The notes beneath the pieces were generated by a model that saw only the letters and a list, made by a program, of their open reading frames with translations, did no database searches and was not told the DNA's origin. Shown piece by piece: positions 26,932 through 35,365 of a stretch of DNA of 64,000 bases. The translations under genes and the position numbers were made by a program. The stretch covers positions 1 through 64,000 of the forward strand of contig NZ_JAHQCR010000091.1 of assembly GCF_019042735.1 (NCBI RefSeq), given 5' to 3'. This DNA is from Evansella alkalicola. GTDB lineage: Bacteria; Bacillota; Bacilli; Bacillales; Salisediminibacteriaceae. The first letter of the stretch is position 1. Every line of letters begins with the position of its first letter.

Positions 26932-27012
26932 TGATACCGTTATTCTTTTATTTTTCGTATTATTCATGATACATTGTAACTAATTACGGTTAGAGGGGTA
27001 GAGGTGATTGGC

Positions 27013-27720
27013 TTGAAAATAGCATTGGTAGCTGGTGCAACAGGCCTTGTGGGGCAACATCTAGTGAGCGAGTTGTTGGCTAAATACGATGTAGTTAAAA
27101 TCGTTTCCCGAAGAAAAACAGATTTTCAAAATCAATCGAAAGTACAAGAGTACATCGTTGATTTTGATAAACTGGAAAAAGAAGGAGAACTGTTCAAGGA
27201 CGTTGATGACGTTTTCGTATGTTTAGGTACTACAATGAAGAAAGCAAAAAGTAGGAAGCAGTTCGTGAAGGTTGACTATGTTTATCCACTAAAACTAGCC
27301 AATTTAGCCAAACTAATGGGTGTAAAAAAGTTTTTAATCGTTACTGCAATAGGAGCAGACCGAGAAGCTAAATTCTTCTATAGCCGTGTCAAAGGTAAGT
27401 TGGAAGAAGAACTTGTATCCATTGGATTACCCTCACTTCACATCTTCCGACCATCTCTATTAACAGGTAAACGCCAGGAATTCAGACTTGGAGAAAGTGT
27501 TAGTGAATGGGTTAGTAAACCCTTATCTTTTTTACTGGTAGGAGCTTATGAAAAATATCGTCCAGTCAAAGGTAAGTATGTCGCAATGACAATGTGTGCC
27601 ATTGCTCAAGAAGAAAGTAGCGGTGTACATATTTACGAATCTGACAAAATTAGGCAATTAGGAAAAGCAATTATTCAAGAAAGTTATCATGAAACAATTC
27701 CTAAGGGGGAGATAGAATGA
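27013..27720 (+). CDS. NAD(P)-binding Rossmann-fold oxidoreductase (atypical SDR)
   Basis: 235-aa atypical short-chain dehydrogenase/NmrA-like protein. The nucleotide motif is ALVAGATGLVGQHL at the very N-terminus; VFVCLGTTMKKAKSRKQFVKVDYVYPLKLA, FLIVTAIGADREAKFFYSRVKG (Ser/Tyr region with YSRVKG) and LHIFRPSLLTG identify the HTATIP2-like subgroup. AGAGGTGAT precedes TTG 27013, better than GTG 27004. Its stop overlaps the pepF start (ATGA). The substrate is unknown. Confidence 0.85.
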   Translation: MKIALVAGATGLVGQHLVSELLAKYDVVKIVSRRKTDFQNQSKVQEYIVDFDKLEKEGELFKDVDDVFVCLGTTMKKAKSRKQFVKVDYVYPLKLANLAKLMGVKKFLIVTAIGADREAKFFYSRVKGKLEEELVSIGLPSLHIFRPSLLTGKRQEFRLGESVSEWVSKPLSFLLVGAYEKYRPVKGKYVAMTMCAIAQEESSGVHIYESDKIRQLGKAIIQESYHETIPKGEIE

Positions 27721-29498
27721 CACAACAATATAACCAAGTTTGGGATTTAGATTCAATATTTCCAGGAGGAAGTACTTCCTCTGTATTTCAGCAGTTCTTA
27801 ACTGACTTGGACAAAGAATTGAAGGAGTTTACAGGGGAACTGGAAAAAACGGAAGGAACGTCCATTCAGTTATGGGCTGATCGTGTTGAAAAAGCCCAGG
27901 AGATTGGAAAAAAGGTAAGGGAAGCAGGAGCCTTCATCAGCTGTTTGTCAGCGCAAAATGTAAAAGATGAAGAGGCAAAGCTTTTAGTCGGTCAAATTAA
28001 ACAACTGTCATCTGTCTTCTCAACCATAATGACAACGATTGATGAAAAATTATTGTCCTTCTCTGAAGAGGAATGGAAACAGTTTATTGAATTAGAAAAC
28101 ATGAAGGCTATTATTTTTAACTTAAATGAACGCCGCAATCAAGCAAAGGAAAAATTAAGTGGTGATAAGGAAAAGTTAATTCAGGCACTTTCTGTGGATG
28201 GTTATCATGCATGGGGTGACTTCTACAATACGATCGTTGGACGTATGACTGTGCAAATGAAAGTAGGGGACGAAACGAAGGAGTACTCAGTTGGGCAAGC
28301 GATGAATAAACTTAATGATAAAAATCGTGATGTGCGACTGCATGCATTTGAGCAATATGAAAAAGCATGGGAAAAAGAATCAGAGCTATTTGCCAATACC
28401 CTCAATCATTTAGCCGGTTTTCGCTTAAAAACATACGAAGCCCGTGGTTGGGACGCGGTTCTAAAAGAGCCCTTACAAATTAATCGAATGAAACAAGAAA
28501 CTCTTGATGTGATGTGGGATACAATTACAAAAAACAAGCCAGACTTTGTAGGATATATGGGGAGAAAGGCAAAGTTACTTGGATTAGATCAATTACATAT
28601 GGTGGATATTGGAGCGCCTTTGTCTCAAAACGTAGAAGAAGTAAGTTACGACGATGCTGCAGAAATGATCGTTGAACAGTTTGGGCAATTTAGTCCAAAG
28701 ATGACCGACTTTGCAAAAATGGCTTTTGAAAAGAGTTGGATTGAGGCTGAAAGTCGTTCTGGCAAGCGACCAGGAGGATTCTGCACGAGTTTTCCAATCA
28801 GTGAGGAATCAAGAATTTTCATGACATATGATGGCTCCGCTTCAAATGTTGCTACCCTTGCCCATGAGCTAGGCCACGCATATCATCAATATGTCATGAA
28901 CGATTTACCTCAAATGGCACAGCGATATGCCATGAATGTAGCAGAAACAGCTTCTACCTTTGCTGAAGTAGTTGTTGCAGATGCAACAGTGAAAAATGCT
29001 AAAACAAAAGAAGCTAAAATTCAGTTGTTAGACGACAAACTAAATCGTAGTGTTGCTTTCTTTATGAATATCCATTCCCGTTTCCTTTTTGAAACGAGGT
29101 TTTATGAAGAGCGTAAAAAGGGGCTTGTTAGTGTTCAGCGCTTAAATCAAATCATGCTGGAAGCGCAGAAAGAAGCATATTGTGATTCTTTAAGTGAATA
29201 CTCCCCTCATTTCTGGGCGTCAAAGCTACATTTCCATATCACAGGTGTGCCTTTCTATAACTTTCCGTATACGTTTGGATATCTGTTCAGCATGGGAATA
29301 TACGCACAAGCTTCAGAGGGTGGAGAGGATTTCGAAGAACGCTATATTGCATTATTACGGGATACTGGACGTATGGAAGTGGAAGAATTAGCGAAAAAGC
29401 ACTTGAATGTTGATATAACAAAACCTAAGTTTTGGCAAAAGGCAATTGACTTAATCAAGCAAGACCTTCAAGCCTTTATGGAGCTTACGGAAAATTAA
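27717..29498 (+). CDS. pepF: M3-family oligoendopeptidase PepF
   Basis: 593-aa cytoplasmic zinc oligopeptidase. The catalytic motif HELGHAYH lies near residue 383, with the third ligand Glu in VAETASTFAEVV about 26 residues on. N-terminal helical domain and C-terminal YNFPYTFGYLFSMGIY are typical of the PepF clade. AAGGGGGAGATAGA precedes ATG 27717, which overlaps the previous stop by 4 nt, so translation is coupled. It is followed after 30 nt by ywdI. Confidence 0.93.
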   Translation: MTQQYNQVWDLDSIFPGGSTSSVFQQFLTDLDKELKEFTGELEKTEGTSIQLWADRVEKAQEIGKKVREAGAFISCLSAQNVKDEEAKLLVGQIKQLSSVFSTIMTTIDEKLLSFSEEEWKQFIELENMKAIIFNLNERRNQAKEKLSGDKEKLIQALSVDGYHAWGDFYNTIVGRMTVQMKVGDETKEYSVGQAMNKLNDKNRDVRLHAFEQYEKAWEKESELFANTLNHLAGFRLKTYEARGWDAVLKEPLQINRMKQETLDVMWDTITKNKPDFVGYMGRKAKLLGLDQLHMVDIGAPLSQNVEEVSYDDAAEMIVEQFGQFSPKMTDFAKMAFEKSWIEAESRSGKRPGGFCTSFPISEESRIFMTYDGSASNVATLAHELGHAYHQYVMNDLPQMAQRYAMNVAETASTFAEVVVADATVKNAKTKEAKIQLLDDKLNRSVAFFMNIHSRFLFETRFYEERKKGLVSVQRLNQIMLEAQKEAYCDSLSEYSPHFWASKLHFHITGVPFYNFPYTFGYLFSMGIYAQASEGGEDFEERYIALLRDTGRMEVEELAKKHLNVDITKPKFWQKAIDLIKQDLQAFMELTEN

Positions 29499-29528
29499 AC
29501 AGAGAAAATGCAGAAGGGAGGCGCGTCT

Positions 29529-29861
29529 GTGAATATCCCAGCAAGAATTGTGGTTGAAAAAATGGAGGCTGAACTAGAGAAACTTAAAGATTCACTCCTT
29601 CAAGAAGAGGCTGGTGGCACATCAACTTATAAGGAACAGGCTGCTGCCATCAAAACGTATTGTGAGTTACTGTTATCCTCTGATACGGAATCAACCTATA
29701 AGAGGAAGGAAGCGCCAGTTGTAAAACATGCTTCTGTGAATGATTTGGCAAAAAGTTCAGATGGGAATCAAAATGTAGGTAAATCTCGTAAGCAGCAAGA
29801 CCGAATGAACATTTACGACCCAGATGAAGAACCAGAAAGCGATAGCCTGTTGGATTTTTAA
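29529..29861 (+). CDS. ywdI: YwdI family protein (DUF5327)
   Basis: 110 aa, conserved in Bacillus near ung. The N-terminus (IPARIVVEKMEAELEKLKDSL) is amphipathic helix, then KEQAAAIKTYCELLL, a low-complexity linker, and an acidic tail ending in ESDSLLDF, typical of the family. No activity is known. AAGGGAGG is 8 nt before GTG 29529. Last gene of the run that starts at 27013. Confidence 0.8.
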   Translation: MNIPARIVVEKMEAELEKLKDSLLQEEAGGTSTYKEQAAAIKTYCELLLSSDTESTYKRKEAPVVKHASVNDLAKSSDGNQNVGKSRKQQDRMNIYDPDEEPESDSLLDF

Positions 29862-30140
29862 ATGTAAATCTCTATTAAAGAAGAATGTTGATAAAGAATC
29901 GCCATCAAAGTTCAACATAGATACCCAATCAATTTTAATTGCACCATGGTAGATGAAATTTATTATTTGGATATACTGTTGGAACAAACGGAAGTCTAGG
30001 AGACTCCTGTGGGAAGAGCGAGATCAGGGGAGACCCCACAGTAGCGAAGCAACGAGGAGGCTCCCGATCCGCCCACGGAAAGGGAGTAGACTGTAGTTTG
30101 TTTCCAACAAACCTATTTTAAGGGTAGCCAAATGTAATAG
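29862..30140. other. Non-coding region holding a MITE-like repeat
   Basis: No gene is visible. The dispersed repeat at 29978-30108 occupies most of it. Confidence 0.5.
29978..30108 (+). repeat. MITE-like 131-bp dispersed repeat with inverted ends
   Basis: Ends GTTGGAACAAAC (29978-29989) and GTTTGTTTCCAAC (30096-30108) are inverted repeats. The interior (GACTCCTGTGGGAAGAGCGA, then GGAGACCCCACAGTAGCGAA, GAGGAGGCTCCCGATCCGCC) is a GC-rich sequence recurrent in Bacillaceae genomes. Related relics occur in this window near 21183, 30820, 44570-44731 and 53030-53115. Confidence 0.7.
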
Positions 30141-30180
30141 AAATCCCAAGCTCCCTTATGAAGAGAAGCTTGGGTTTTTC
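30141..30180. terminator. Bidirectional terminator at the GNAT gene end
   Basis: CCCAAGCT pairs with AGCTTGGG, flanked by AAATC and TTTTTC; it overlaps the last codons of the acetyltransferase gene. Confidence 0.75.
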
Positions 30181-30788
30181 CATTCTACAATTACAGCGTA
30201 ATCCAATGATTCTTCATCGTCTAAATAGTTAGGCATGATTTGGATTGGTATTAATCCTTGCTTTAACATAAACGATAATACTAAGTCATGGAGTTCTCCA
30301 GCTTGTACTTTTTCCACATACTTCTCCACAGACATTTGTTTTGCAAATTCATGGAAATTTGGAATGCGGCATCCTGCAATAAATCGCTGAAGACCTAAAT
30401 CCATCACGGTTTGTTTTCTAGCCTGATATAGTGCTTGCGCAATTCCTTTTCCCCTATAGCTTGGACGCACGCATAAATCTATTCCGTATAAACTATCCCC
30501 GTTTGGCTGATGACTACCCTTAATATAGCCATTATCTGCAACTTCTTCCCAAGTGTGAGGAGTGCCGTCGTAGTATGTAAGAAGGGACGTTGCGGACCCC
30601 ACAGGGACTCCATCAACCTCTGCTAATAGAGCACCTTCAGGGAATGTAGTCACATGTGCTTTGATTTGCTCTACATTCCACCAAAGTTCCTCTGGAAAAG
30701 GTGGAGGAAATGCTTCCTTTTGTATGATCAACAGTTTTTCAAAGTCCTCAACAGTATACTGCCGTACATTTACTTTATTTTTATTCAA
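30156..30788 (-). CDS. GNAT-family N-acetyltransferase
   Basis: 210-aa acetyltransferase. The acetyl-CoA binding motif is LCVRPSYRGKGIAQALYQARK (R/Q-x-x-G-x-G/A as RGKGIA) near residue 110-130; ALLAEVDGVPVGSATSLL is beta-strand 4. The substrate-side C-terminus (FAKQMSVEKYVEKVQAGELHDLVLSFML) resembles GNATs annotated only by family. AAAGGAGTG precedes TTG 30788. Monocistronic, with a promoter in the repeat-rich gap upstream. Confidence 0.88.
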   Translation of the reverse strand: MNKNKVNVRQYTVEDFEKLLIIQKEAFPPPFPEELWWNVEQIKAHVTTFPEGALLAEVDGVPVGSATSLLTYYDGTPHTWEEVADNGYIKGSHQPNGDSLYGIDLCVRPSYRGKGIAQALYQARKQTVMDLGLQRFIAGCRIPNFHEFAKQMSVEKYVEKVQAGELHDLVLSFMLKQGLIPIQIMPNYLDDEESLDYAVIVEWKNPSFSS

Positions 30789-30965
30789 TCATGACACTCC
30801 TTTCAAACATTTTTTCAAGCCACCCGCAGAAAGGGAAATATCTGTAGCAAAAATTATCAATAAATTTTAATGTAGTTTAATTATATGTGAGTGTTATTTT
30901 CATCACAAATGAAATACATTGTTTTTTTATTGTAGGAAAAAATAAGGGGAAAGGAGGGTTACTCT

Positions 30966-31280
30966 ATGTACAATAATACGCAAGCAGGGATACCTGGTGT
31001 ATTACCAATGTTTCTTGTTAATAACGCATATGACGGAGATGCAAATGTGAAGTTAAACGAAGATAGCTATGACCTTTACGTGAATGATGATTACATCGGT
31101 AAACATACTTTTCTAGTTCAACAGGAAGATGCCTCTGCTATTTCAGATTTCCTACACCAACAAGGTTTTGGTCATGTTAATATGGAAGTCACAGGGGATC
31201 ATATCATTGTTCATTCAGCTGATAATGCAGATACGGAGCGGATAGAAAAGGCACTTTCTGTTTTCTTAAAAAACAGGTAG
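30966..31280 (+). CDS. Conserved small protein of unknown function
   Basis: 104 aa, family not recognised. The N-terminus (MYNNTQAGIPGVLPMFLVNNAY) is Asn/Gly-rich and hydrophobic, then LYVNDDYIGKHTFLVQQEDASAISDFLHQQGF and HIIVHSADNADTERIEKALSVFL suggest an alpha/beta fold. AAAGGAGG precedes ATG 30966. It lies beside spore genes (ywdK, gerQ, cwlJ follow), so a spore-related role is possible but unproven. A terminator follows. Confidence 0.65.
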   Translation: MYNNTQAGIPGVLPMFLVNNAYDGDANVKLNEDSYDLYVNDDYIGKHTFLVQQEDASAISDFLHQQGFGHVNMEVTGDHIIVHSADNADTERIEKALSVFLKNR

Positions 31281-31344
31281 AGGTCTTCTTAGGTGGTTGA
31301 TTTTCGTTAGGGTGTCATAATTTTAAAAAGCATACAAATATAAG

Positions 31345-31392
31345 AGAGGATGTCCCAAAAGTATAAAATTTGGTGGCATCCTCTTCTTTTTG
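31345..31392 (+). terminator. Terminator
   Basis: AGAGGATG pairs with CATCCTCT, followed by TCTTTTT. Confidence 0.85.
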
Positions 31393-31564
31393 GAGTAGAA
31401 TTTAGAGTAGATGACAAAGCAGATGTGAAAAACTTACCTTAAAGAGTCATTCATGAGGAAAAATATTCAAATGTTGATGATGCACGATTTTTTGTACTCC
31501 ATAAAAAGTATGATATTCTTTGTTCAGAGTATATCGATATCATTTGTGCAAAGGAGAATACATA

Positions 31565-31936
31565 ATGAAATTATTCCTAATGTTAGGCAGTATCTCTTCA
31601 TTTTTATTTGTGGCTTTAGGGGCGTTCGGCGCACATGCACTAAAACCTCGTTTGGAGGCGGGGGGATATTTGGCGACGTATGAGACTGCTGTGCAGTACC
31701 ATATGATACATTCATTAGCTATCATTGCAGTAGCAATTTTAATGAATTTCATGGGATCGACTGGACTTTTGCAAGGTGCCGGATGGGCTTTTTTCATTGG
31801 TATCATTATATTTTCGGGAAGTCTTTACGTACTAAGTATGACTGGAATATCCATTTTAGGTGCGATTACGCCTATTGGTGGTGTAGCCTTTTTAGTAGGC
31901 TGGGTACTTGTCTTTTTAGCAGCACTAAATCATTAG
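31565..31936 (+). CDS. ywdK: DUF423 membrane protein YwdK
   Basis: 123-aa DUF423 protein with four membrane helices. The N-terminal MKLFLMLGSISSFLFVALGAFGAHALK with GAFGAHALK is the family signature; YETAVQYHMIHSLAII and VLSMTGISILGAITPIGGVAFLVGW follow. Function unknown. AAAGGAG precedes ATG 31565 by 8 nt; the longer frame has no site. B. subtilis ywdK lies next to gerQ as here. Confidence 0.9.
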   Translation: MKLFLMLGSISSFLFVALGAFGAHALKPRLEAGGYLATYETAVQYHMIHSLAIIAVAILMNFMGSTGLLQGAGWAFFIGIIIFSGSLYVLSMTGISILGAITPIGGVAFLVGWVLVFLAALNH

Positions 31937-31974
31937 AAAAGAAATACTCATTAGAATATTAGTCATAAGAAAGT

Positions 31975-32022
31975 AGAGGGAGGCTGTTCCAAAAGTTTCA
32001 AACTTTGGAACAACCTCCTCTA
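31975..32022. terminator. Bidirectional terminator between ywdK and gerQ
   Basis: AGAGGGAGGCTGTTCC pairs with GGAACAACCTCCTCT through an AAAGTTTCAAACTTT centre. Confidence 0.75.
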
Positions 32023-32060
32023 GTTTTGTGGCCAATGACCAAGTCACTTCATCTTTTCTT
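32021..32060 (-). repeat. Dispersed TGTGGCC-ATGACCAAG repeat, copy 1
   Basis: TTTTGTGGCCAATGACCAAG at 32024-32043 and CTTTTCTT at the end match the copies at 48450-48489 and 48734-48773. It sits directly after the gerQ stop, as the 48734 copy does after pbpG. Confidence 0.6.
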
Positions 32061-32061
32061 A

Positions 32062-32511
32062 TTATCTTGGTGAGAAAGTATCAAGCTCTGCCTGTTCTCC
32101 ACCAAAGGCAGCATCGTACTTCAATTCTTCATCAAAAGTTACATAGTCGAGATTAACCATAAGTAATAAGTACCTCTTACCTGTCTGTGGATCACTTATA
32201 ATGATATGATCTCGCCCCGCAGCCTCAATAACTCCTTTGAAAACTTTTGCATTCCAACGCTCATTGTATTCAAACGTCATATAGAATGTTCCAACCTTAC
32301 CTCGGTTTAAACGGAGAATGTTCTCAATATAAGATTGTTCAATTGGTAGCTGACCTGGTGCTTGCGCAATTTGAGCTTGCTGTGCTTGTAAATACTGTTG
32401 ATAATATCCAGGAGGGGCTGGCATTTGTTGACCAGGTAATCCACCCGCCTGCGCTCCTGTTCCTGGATAAGCATATCCTGGATAGCCTTGTTGTCCTTGC
32501 TGTGGATACAT
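32062..32511 (-). CDS. gerQ: Spore coat protein GerQ
   Basis: 149-aa inner-coat protein needed for CwlJ localisation and cross-linked by transglutaminase in B. subtilis. A Gln/Gly/Pro/Tyr-rich N-terminus (QQGQQGYPGYAYPG, residues 3-75) precedes the conserved domain PIEQSYIENILRLNRGKVGTFYMTFE and KGVIEAAGRDHIIISDPQTGKRYLLLMVNLDYVTFDE. AAAGGAGTGATTAT precedes ATG 32511. Located 43 nt after cwlJ in the same direction, as in other Bacillus. Confidence 0.95.
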   Translation of the reverse strand: MYPQQGQQGYPGYAYPGTGAQAGGLPGQQMPAPPGYYQQYLQAQQAQIAQAPGQLPIEQSYIENILRLNRGKVGTFYMTFEYNERWNAKVFKGVIEAAGRDHIIISDPQTGKRYLLLMVNLDYVTFDEELKYDAAFGGEQAELDTFSPR

Positions 32512-32554
32512 ATAATCACTCCTTTAAATAGATTTATCTTCAAAAAAATGGTTG

Positions 32555-32986
32555 CTAATAGGTCGAGTAAACAGAAGGACATTCAGATTGTAAAGGTGAA
32601 AAGAAGCAGTGTAATTTGTAGCGGCCAGTATTCCATTGTCCAAACCATTGGGCAGGGCATGCTCCTTCAGGCCTGAAAAACCAAAGTGAAAACTCTGCTG
32701 GGTGATGCCGCTCCCCTTGGATTAACTTTCTGGCCAGTCGTTTATCTTTTTCACGTGCATGCTGATAAAAATAGCTTTTCTGAACGGCTTCAAAGCCACC
32801 AGGAGACTGAAACACCATTCTTTCTACATCATTAATATCTGTAAAATCCAAACAGTCTGCACGAACTCGGTTAACCATTACGTTACCAGCTTTCAGCATT
32901 CCTAATTCTCCTTCCCCTTCAGCTTCAGCACGCATGAGCCGGGCAAGGAGGGCAATATCATTTTCCCTAGCTTTTATGACAGCCAA
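32555..32986 (-). CDS. cwlJ: Spore cortex-lytic hydrolase CwlJ
   Basis: 143-aa SleB-type catalytic domain protein that degrades cortex peptidoglycan in germination. LLARLMRAEAEGEGELGMLKAGNVMVNRVRADC contains the catalytic Glu; GGFEAVQKSYFY and PAEFSLWFFRPEGACPAQWF follow. It has no signal peptide, as in B. subtilis CwlJ (142 aa). The start is TTG 32986 with AAAGGGGGTG upstream; the ATG at 33052 would add 22 residues absent from the family. First gene of cwlJ-gerQ. Confidence 0.93.
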   Translation of the reverse strand: MAVIKARENDIALLARLMRAEAEGEGELGMLKAGNVMVNRVRADCLDFTDINDVERMVFQSPGGFEAVQKSYFYQHAREKDKRLARKLIQGERHHPAEFSLWFFRPEGACPAQWFGQWNTGRYKLHCFFSPLQSECPSVYSTY

Positions 32987-33240
32987 TAAAACACCCCCTT
33001 TGAAGTAATATGAAGTTGTAAATAGGTGTTTAATGAAATTCAATACTGTCATTTGTCAACTTCCATTACTCTCTACAACCACTATTGTATTTGTATGATT
33101 TGGTAATTAAGCCTATGACAAAGGACAAGTTGAATGATACAAATCTTTTTTAGCACCGCTTTACATTGGGTTGAGGCACACCTTTAGCCCACAATAAATA
33201 CATATGCTAATACCTAGAAGATGGTGATGCATTTTTGGGT

Positions 33241-33281
33241 AAAAAAAGAAGACCTCACCAAGATATGTTGGTGACGCCTTC
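33241..33281 (-). terminator. Terminator of hemQ
   Basis: GAAGGCGTCACCAA pairs with TTGGTGAGGTCTTC and is followed by TTTTTTT on the minus strand. Confidence 0.88.
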
Positions 33282-33306
33282 GAAAGACATATTTATCTTC
33301 TTTTAA

Positions 33307-34050
33307 TTAAATATGCAAAAACGATTTAACTTTATCTTCTTCAAGTAATGTACCAACAAAGAATGAACCAAATTCACCATAGCGGGCACTTACTTCGTCA
33401 AAACGCATTTCGTAAACGAGCTTTTTGAATTGTAGTACATCATGTGCAAAAAGAGTAACTCCCCATTCCCAATCATCAAAACCTACAGAACCAGAAATAA
33501 TTTGACGCACTTTTCCTGCATACTGTCTACCTATCATTCCATGACTTCTCATGAGAGTACGACGCTCTTCCATTGGGAGCATGTACCAGTTATCGTTTCC
33601 ATCACGTCGCTTGTCCATTGGATAAAAACAGACATATTGCCATTTTGGTAGAATTGGTTTTAAACGTGCTTGAATTTCAGGATCCTCATTAGGATCTTTA
33701 TCAGCAGGTAAATAGTTACTTAACTCTACTACTGACACGTAAGAGTATGCAGGAATTGTGTATTCTGCAAAACGTGTTTTATTAAAAGCATTTTCAAGCT
33801 CATTAAGCTCGTCCATTGTAGGTCTAAGTAGCATGATCATAAAATCAGCTTTTTGTCCTACGATACTGTACAATGCATGACTACCTTCAAACTTAGTTTG
33901 CGTTTCATTCCAATTTTCCAACAGGTTCAAAAATTCACCCATTATTTGTTCCCGTTCCTCAGAATCAAGCTTGCGCCATTCTGCCCAATTGATGGTACGG
34001 AAATCATGTAAACAAAACCAACCCTCTAGTGTTTTTGCCGGTTCACTCAT
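33307..34050 (-). CDS. hemQ: Coproheme decarboxylase HemQ/ChdC
   Basis: 247-aa chlorite-dismutase-fold enzyme that converts coproheme to heme b with peroxide, the last step of the coproporphyrin-dependent route in Gram-positives. Landmarks are GWFCLHDFRTINWAEWR, IVGQKADFMIMLLRP, AYSYVSVVELSNYL (reactive Tyr region), YVCFYPMDKRR and MRSHGMIGRQYAGKVRQIISGSVGFDDWEWGVTLF (proximal His region). GGAGG precedes ATG 34050. B. subtilis ywfI has the same neighbours. Confidence 0.95.
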   Translation of the reverse strand: MSEPAKTLEGWFCLHDFRTINWAEWRKLDSEEREQIMGEFLNLLENWNETQTKFEGSHALYSIVGQKADFMIMLLRPTMDELNELENAFNKTRFAEYTIPAYSYVSVVELSNYLPADKDPNEDPEIQARLKPILPKWQYVCFYPMDKRRDGNDNWYMLPMEERRTLMRSHGMIGRQYAGKVRQIISGSVGFDDWEWGVTLFAHDVLQFKKLVYEMRFDEVSARYGEFGSFFVGTLLEEDKVKSFLHI

Positions 34051-34296
34051 TAATTGATCCTCCATTTCTAGCTTTCATTTATGTGACTATATCATGTGAA
34101 ATACTTAATATAGTTTGCTTCTACTTCATATTATACTAGGTCGTATTCGAAAAACCAAAAACTTGGCTCTATAAAGGGTTGTTTTATGATATATGGAAGA
34201 GTAGGTTGAGAATTTGCTGTGAAATTCTAGCTATTGGTGGCGAGTTATTTCATGGGGAAGTGCATCATTGGTTTAAGGTTTATTGAATGACAGTGG

Positions 34297-34440
34297 GTTT
34301 AATTTCCCTTTAAGAAGGAGTACGCGCTGCTTCGGTAAAATAAATCGAGTTTAATTTCCCTTTAAGAAGGAGGAAGTGCTGCTTCGGTAAATTAAACCAA
34401 GTTAATTACACTTTCTTTGTAGAGCAAGAAGCCCGATTTA
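34297..34440. repeat. Palindrome mini-array 6: two full and one decayed unit of 52 bp
   Basis: GTTTAATTTCCCTTTAAG starts at 34297 and 34349, exactly 52 bp apart, and GTTAATT recurs at 34401, again 52 bp on. In unit 2, GTTTAATTT and AAATTAAAC are perfect 9-bp arms 31 nt apart. A third related sequence is eroded. Confidence 0.75.
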
Positions 34441-34461
34441 AGCTTTCTTCACTAGCAAATT

Positions 34462-34506
34462 AAAAACTTCAGCCCCCCACATGCTAGAGGGAGGCTGAAG
34501 TTTTTC
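34462..34506. terminator. Terminator downstream of the enoyl-CoA hydratase gene
   Basis: AAAAACTTCAGCC pairs with GGCTGAAGTTTTT; functional in either direction. Confidence 0.88.
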
Positions 34507-34594
34507 CTGAGAAAGGAAGTTCTTGTAGCTAAAAACAGGGCGAAAAAGTCACCACTTGAAACCAAAAGCAGCACGTGAGTTTTTCAATCAAACC

Positions 34595-35344
34595 CTATCT
34601 CTTGATAAACTTTGAAACGGCCATAAAGTGTGCTTTTGACTTGCCTGCCTGTCGTTGACCTTCCACTTCAAGCTCCAGGACTTGATCGAGAGGGAGGTGG
34701 CAGCCAGCTTTCATGTTCTTTTTCATCCAGGCGAATGCTGGTGCTGGTGCCTGCTTCAGTGATTCTACCAATGGATTCGGATCACCAATCCTGTGAATTA
34801 AACCAACTTCAAGTGCTTCCTTTGCAGATAAGGGACCTCCTAATGCAATTTCCATCGCCTTAGAGAGACCGACAAGTCTCGGGAGGAAGTAGGATGCACC
34901 AGCGTCAGGAGTCAGCCCAATTCCAAAGAAGCTCAATGCGAGTTTTGCATCATCAGAAGCAACTCGATAATCGCATGCTAAAGCAATACTTAATCCAGCT
35001 CCTACAGCCGTTCCGTTCAAATGGGCCACGACTGGCTTTTCAATAGAATCTATCAAAAGAATCAACTTATTGTAAGTATCTCGCAAGTACTCTCCATGAT
35101 CAAAGCTTTCCATTTCATCTATAGGAATGCTCTTAATATCTGCTCCGCTAGAAAAAGAGTTTTCCTGTCCCGTCAGTAAAATGACTTTCACGTCATCTGC
35201 CTTTCTAGCTCGATCAAATGCATCGTACAGATCCCGATGCATCTCTTTATTGATAGCGTTTTTTACGTGTGGACGATTCAATCTAATAACAGCGACGCCA
35301 TCATTTTCTTCATACAAAACTGTGTTTTTATTAGATTCGGACAT
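34595..35344 (-). CDS. Enoyl-CoA hydratase/isomerase family protein
   Basis: 249-aa crotonase-fold enzyme acting on acyl-CoA, probably in fatty acid beta-oxidation. SSGADIKSIP and GTAVGAGLSIALACDYRVAS form the oxyanion hole; ALSFFGIGLTPDAGASYFLPRLVG carries a residue region where hydratases have Glu, but Pro-Asp is seen here, as in isomerase or PaaG-like members. GAGGAG precedes ATG 35344. It follows the dienoyl-CoA-reductase-like gene by 21 nt, forming a two-gene operon under a FadR site. Confidence 0.88.
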   Translation of the reverse strand: MSESNKNTVLYEENDGVAVIRLNRPHVKNAINKEMHRDLYDAFDRARKADDVKVILLTGQENSFSSGADIKSIPIDEMESFDHGEYLRDTYNKLILLIDSIEKPVVAHLNGTAVGAGLSIALACDYRVASDDAKLALSFFGIGLTPDAGASYFLPRLVGLSKAMEIALGGPLSAKEALEVGLIHRIGDPNPLVESLKQAPAPAFAWMKKNMKAGCHLPLDQVLELEVEGQRQAGKSKAHFMAVSKFIKR

Positions 35345-35365
35345 TGTAATCAGCTCCTCAAAAAA

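Larger units (their letters stand above)
34051..34594. other. Non-coding region with a short 52-bp repeat array and a terminator
   Basis: 544 nt. Holds the hemQ promoter region (34051-34140), the three-unit repeat at 34297-34440 and the terminator at 34462-34506. No gene seen. Confidence 0.5.
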
